A stretch of DNA of 6,838 bases from Sphingobacteriales bacterium. Its GTDB lineage: Bacteria; Bacteroidota; Bacteroidia; Chitinophagales; Chitinophagaceae. Positions 5,994 through 6,838 of the stretch are shown piece by piece. The notes under the pieces were generated by a model. That model saw nothing but the letters and a program-made list of their open reading frames with translations. It had not been told where the DNA came from and searched no databases. How positions within the stretch are numbered: the stretch's first letter is position 1; every line of letters begins with the position of its first letter. The DNA lies in contig CANHUD010000133.1 of NCBI GenBank assembly GCA_947463665.1, positions 1 through 6,838 on the forward strand. The letters run 5' to 3'. Position numbers and translations under genes: made by a program.

Positions 5994-6838
5994 TTAGTTT
6001 TTAGCTTTCACTATAAAAACAGCCGGTACGGCCCTCTGGCCCTCTTTGTCAGAGGGCTGTATCGTTTCTTTTCCATTTATAAGCAAACAACTACTACCTC
6101 CTCCATCCAGATTTAGCGCTTCTAAACACCCAAATTCAAGTAAAATTTTCGCCAAATCGGGTAGACTCGCGCCCTCCGCTTTGCCGGGCCTACGTCCCTC
6201 TACAGCCAAAATGATCAATTTTCCATCAGCGGTATACCCCATAGCCGTCCGTGGATGTAAGTCGTACCGCGCTTTCCCGGTGAACATTCTTTCCTCATCG
6301 TTGGTAATAGCCATCTGGCCATTCTGAATAAGTACAGGTCCTCCTCCAATGGCGGTTCTGACTTTCCATTTCTTTGCCTTTTGGAGATATTTTTCCTCCA
6401 TTTGCCCAAGGTTGACCGAGGGCTGGCCGTCTTTCCAGGGACGAGGTTTTTCCTGAAAAGAATACGCTCTCTTGTACGTTGTATCGGCAAATAGCCAGGC
6501 AACATCTGCTTCATTTCTGGCTGATATGCCGATAGCACTTCGTGAAGAATGCATAAATGAAGCACTGTCAGATCCTTTTACCTGCTGGCTGTGCACATTA
6601 TAGGAAAGCAATTTGCCTTTACGGATAACAACATTCAGATTTCTGTTACTTGCGAAATCAAAAAAGGTTCCATTTACCACCAGAAGAGGATTGTCGTTCT
6701 TTTTATAGAAACCAGATGGTGTTAACCGTCTTCTAAAAGTGGTATCTGTGGTGCATTCCAGCTGTTTGTTTTTCAGATCGATTCGTACCAGATAGCCAAT
6801 AAATGGTCTGTTTTCTACTTTTCCGGAATATTGGAAAA
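5994..6838 (-). CDS. Phosphodiester glycosidase (NAGPA/uncovering-enzyme family), N-terminus off the right edge
   Basis: Member of the phosphodiester glycosidase family, related to the C-terminal catalytic region of mammalian uncovering enzyme, which removes GlcNAc from a phosphodiester. Bacterial members are mostly uncharacterised and often exported. The frame is open to the window edge, with 280 residues visible. A GTG at 6678-6680 could be mistaken for a start, but conserved-looking sequence continues before it (for example PFIGYLVRIDL, visible residues 11-21). Family motifs in visible numbering: LLVVNGTFFDF (51-61), IGGGPVL (163-169), HPRTAMGYT (194-202), VEGRRPGKAEGAS (212-224) and the near-C-terminal NLDGGGSS (242-249). 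It ends at TAA (5994-5996), seven bases from the convergent kinase stop, and its last codons overlap that operon's terminator. Any signal peptide would be outside the window. The substrate is unknown and a functional link to the sugar operons is not shown. Confidence 0.88.
   Translation of the reverse strand, partial: FQYSGKVENRPFIGYLVRIDLKNKQLECTTDTTFRRRLTPSGFYKKNDNPLLVVNGTFFDFASNRNLNVVIRKGKLLSYNVHSQQVKGSDSASFMHSSRSAIGISARNEADVAWLFADTTYKRAYSFQEKPRPWKDGQPSVNLGQMEEKYLQKAKKWKVRTAIGGGPVLIQNGQMAITNDEERMFTGKARYDLHPRTAMGYTADGKLIILAVEGRRPGKAEGASLPDLAKILLEFGCLEALNLDGGGSSCLLINGKETIQPSDKEGQRAVPAVFIVKAKN
6024..6074 (+). terminator. Intrinsic terminator of the FHS transporter-kinase operon
   Basis: Starting 37 bases after the kinase stop, 6024-6037 pairs with 6051-6064 as a 14-base stem with two G-U pairs and a 13-base loop. 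It is followed at once by TTTCTTTTCC on the plus strand. A more compact fold is also possible: 6039-6045 with 6051-6057 and a five-base loop. The whole structure lies within the last codons of the convergent phosphodiester glycosidase. Read on the minus strand, the stem is followed after a few bases by GTTTTTATAG, so it might act both ways, but there it would precede the stop codon. Confidence 0.75.
6030..6045. repeat. Tandem 8-base duplication within the terminator
   Basis: GGCCCTCT occurs twice without a gap (6030-6037 and 6038-6045). Each copy can pair with AGAGGGC at 6051-6057, giving the terminator two alternative left arms. The duplication is in the coding sequence of the convergent gene. 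Because 8 is not a multiple of 3, the two copies are read in different frames there (codons for Glu-Gly-Gln-Arg-Ala). Confidence 0.6.

Noticed and set aside
5997..6020. GTTTTTA/TAAAAAC inverted repeat just after the kinase stop as a terminator
   Set aside because: The seven-base stem is almost all A-T and has no T-run after it on the plus strand; the G-C-rich hairpin 20 bases further on is a far better candidate.
6678..6680. GTG as the start codon of the phosphodiester glycosidase
   Set aside because: The frame stays open to the window edge and the upstream residues look like the conserved family N-terminus, so this is an internal valine codon.

Overview
The window comes from a bacterial chromosome with a compact layout. 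It carries a carbohydrate uptake, activation and storage locus in two divergent operons, plus one convergent gene at the right edge. None of the five visible start codons has a convincing Shine-Dalgarno sequence; several leaders are A-rich instead. Together with a plant/cyanobacteria-like GlgC, a GT5 GlgA, an SLC45-like importer and an FHS-family sugar transporter beside a ROK kinase, this suggests the Bacteroidota/Balneolota/Rhodothermota (FCB) group. That placement is an inference from gene content and initiation style, not from a marker gene.

Left half, minus strand: glgA (3255 to 1840), glgC (1829 to 555) and a sugar transporter of the SLC45/sucrose-symporter type (542 to beyond the left edge) run in the same direction with gaps of 10 and 12 bases. 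They almost certainly form one operon. GlgC makes ADP-glucose from glucose-1-phosphate and ATP, and GlgA adds the glucose to alpha-1,4-glucan. The transporter probably brings in a disaccharide such as maltose or sucrose. Branching enzyme, phosphorylase and phosphoglucomutase are not in the window.

Middle: a 136-base divergent intergenic region (3256-3391) separates glgA from a rightward operon. It holds an A-tract/T-tract and a nested inverted repeat ending eight bases before the rightward start codon. It is the only visible place for the promoters and shared control of both operons.

Right half, plus strand: an enlarged FHS-family (FucP/GluP-like) sugar transporter (3392-4993) is followed after 12 bases by a ROK-family sugar kinase, probably a glucokinase (5006-5986). 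The pair forms a glucose import-and-phosphorylation unit. The transporter appears to have about 16 membrane segments instead of 12, and the kinase lacks the usual zinc-binding cysteines. A strong intrinsic terminator for this operon lies inside the 3' end of the convergent gene.

Right edge, minus strand: a phosphodiester glycosidase (NAGPA/uncovering-enzyme family) ends 7 bases from the kinase stop and runs off the window, so its N-terminus is missing.

Overall this is a mostly recognisable metabolic region. I see no mobile element, CRISPR, RNA gene or defence system, and no clear candidate for a wholly new system. The points worth a second look are the transporter architecture, the cysteine-free ROK kinase, the terminator embedded in a coding sequence, and the nested inverted repeat between the operons.
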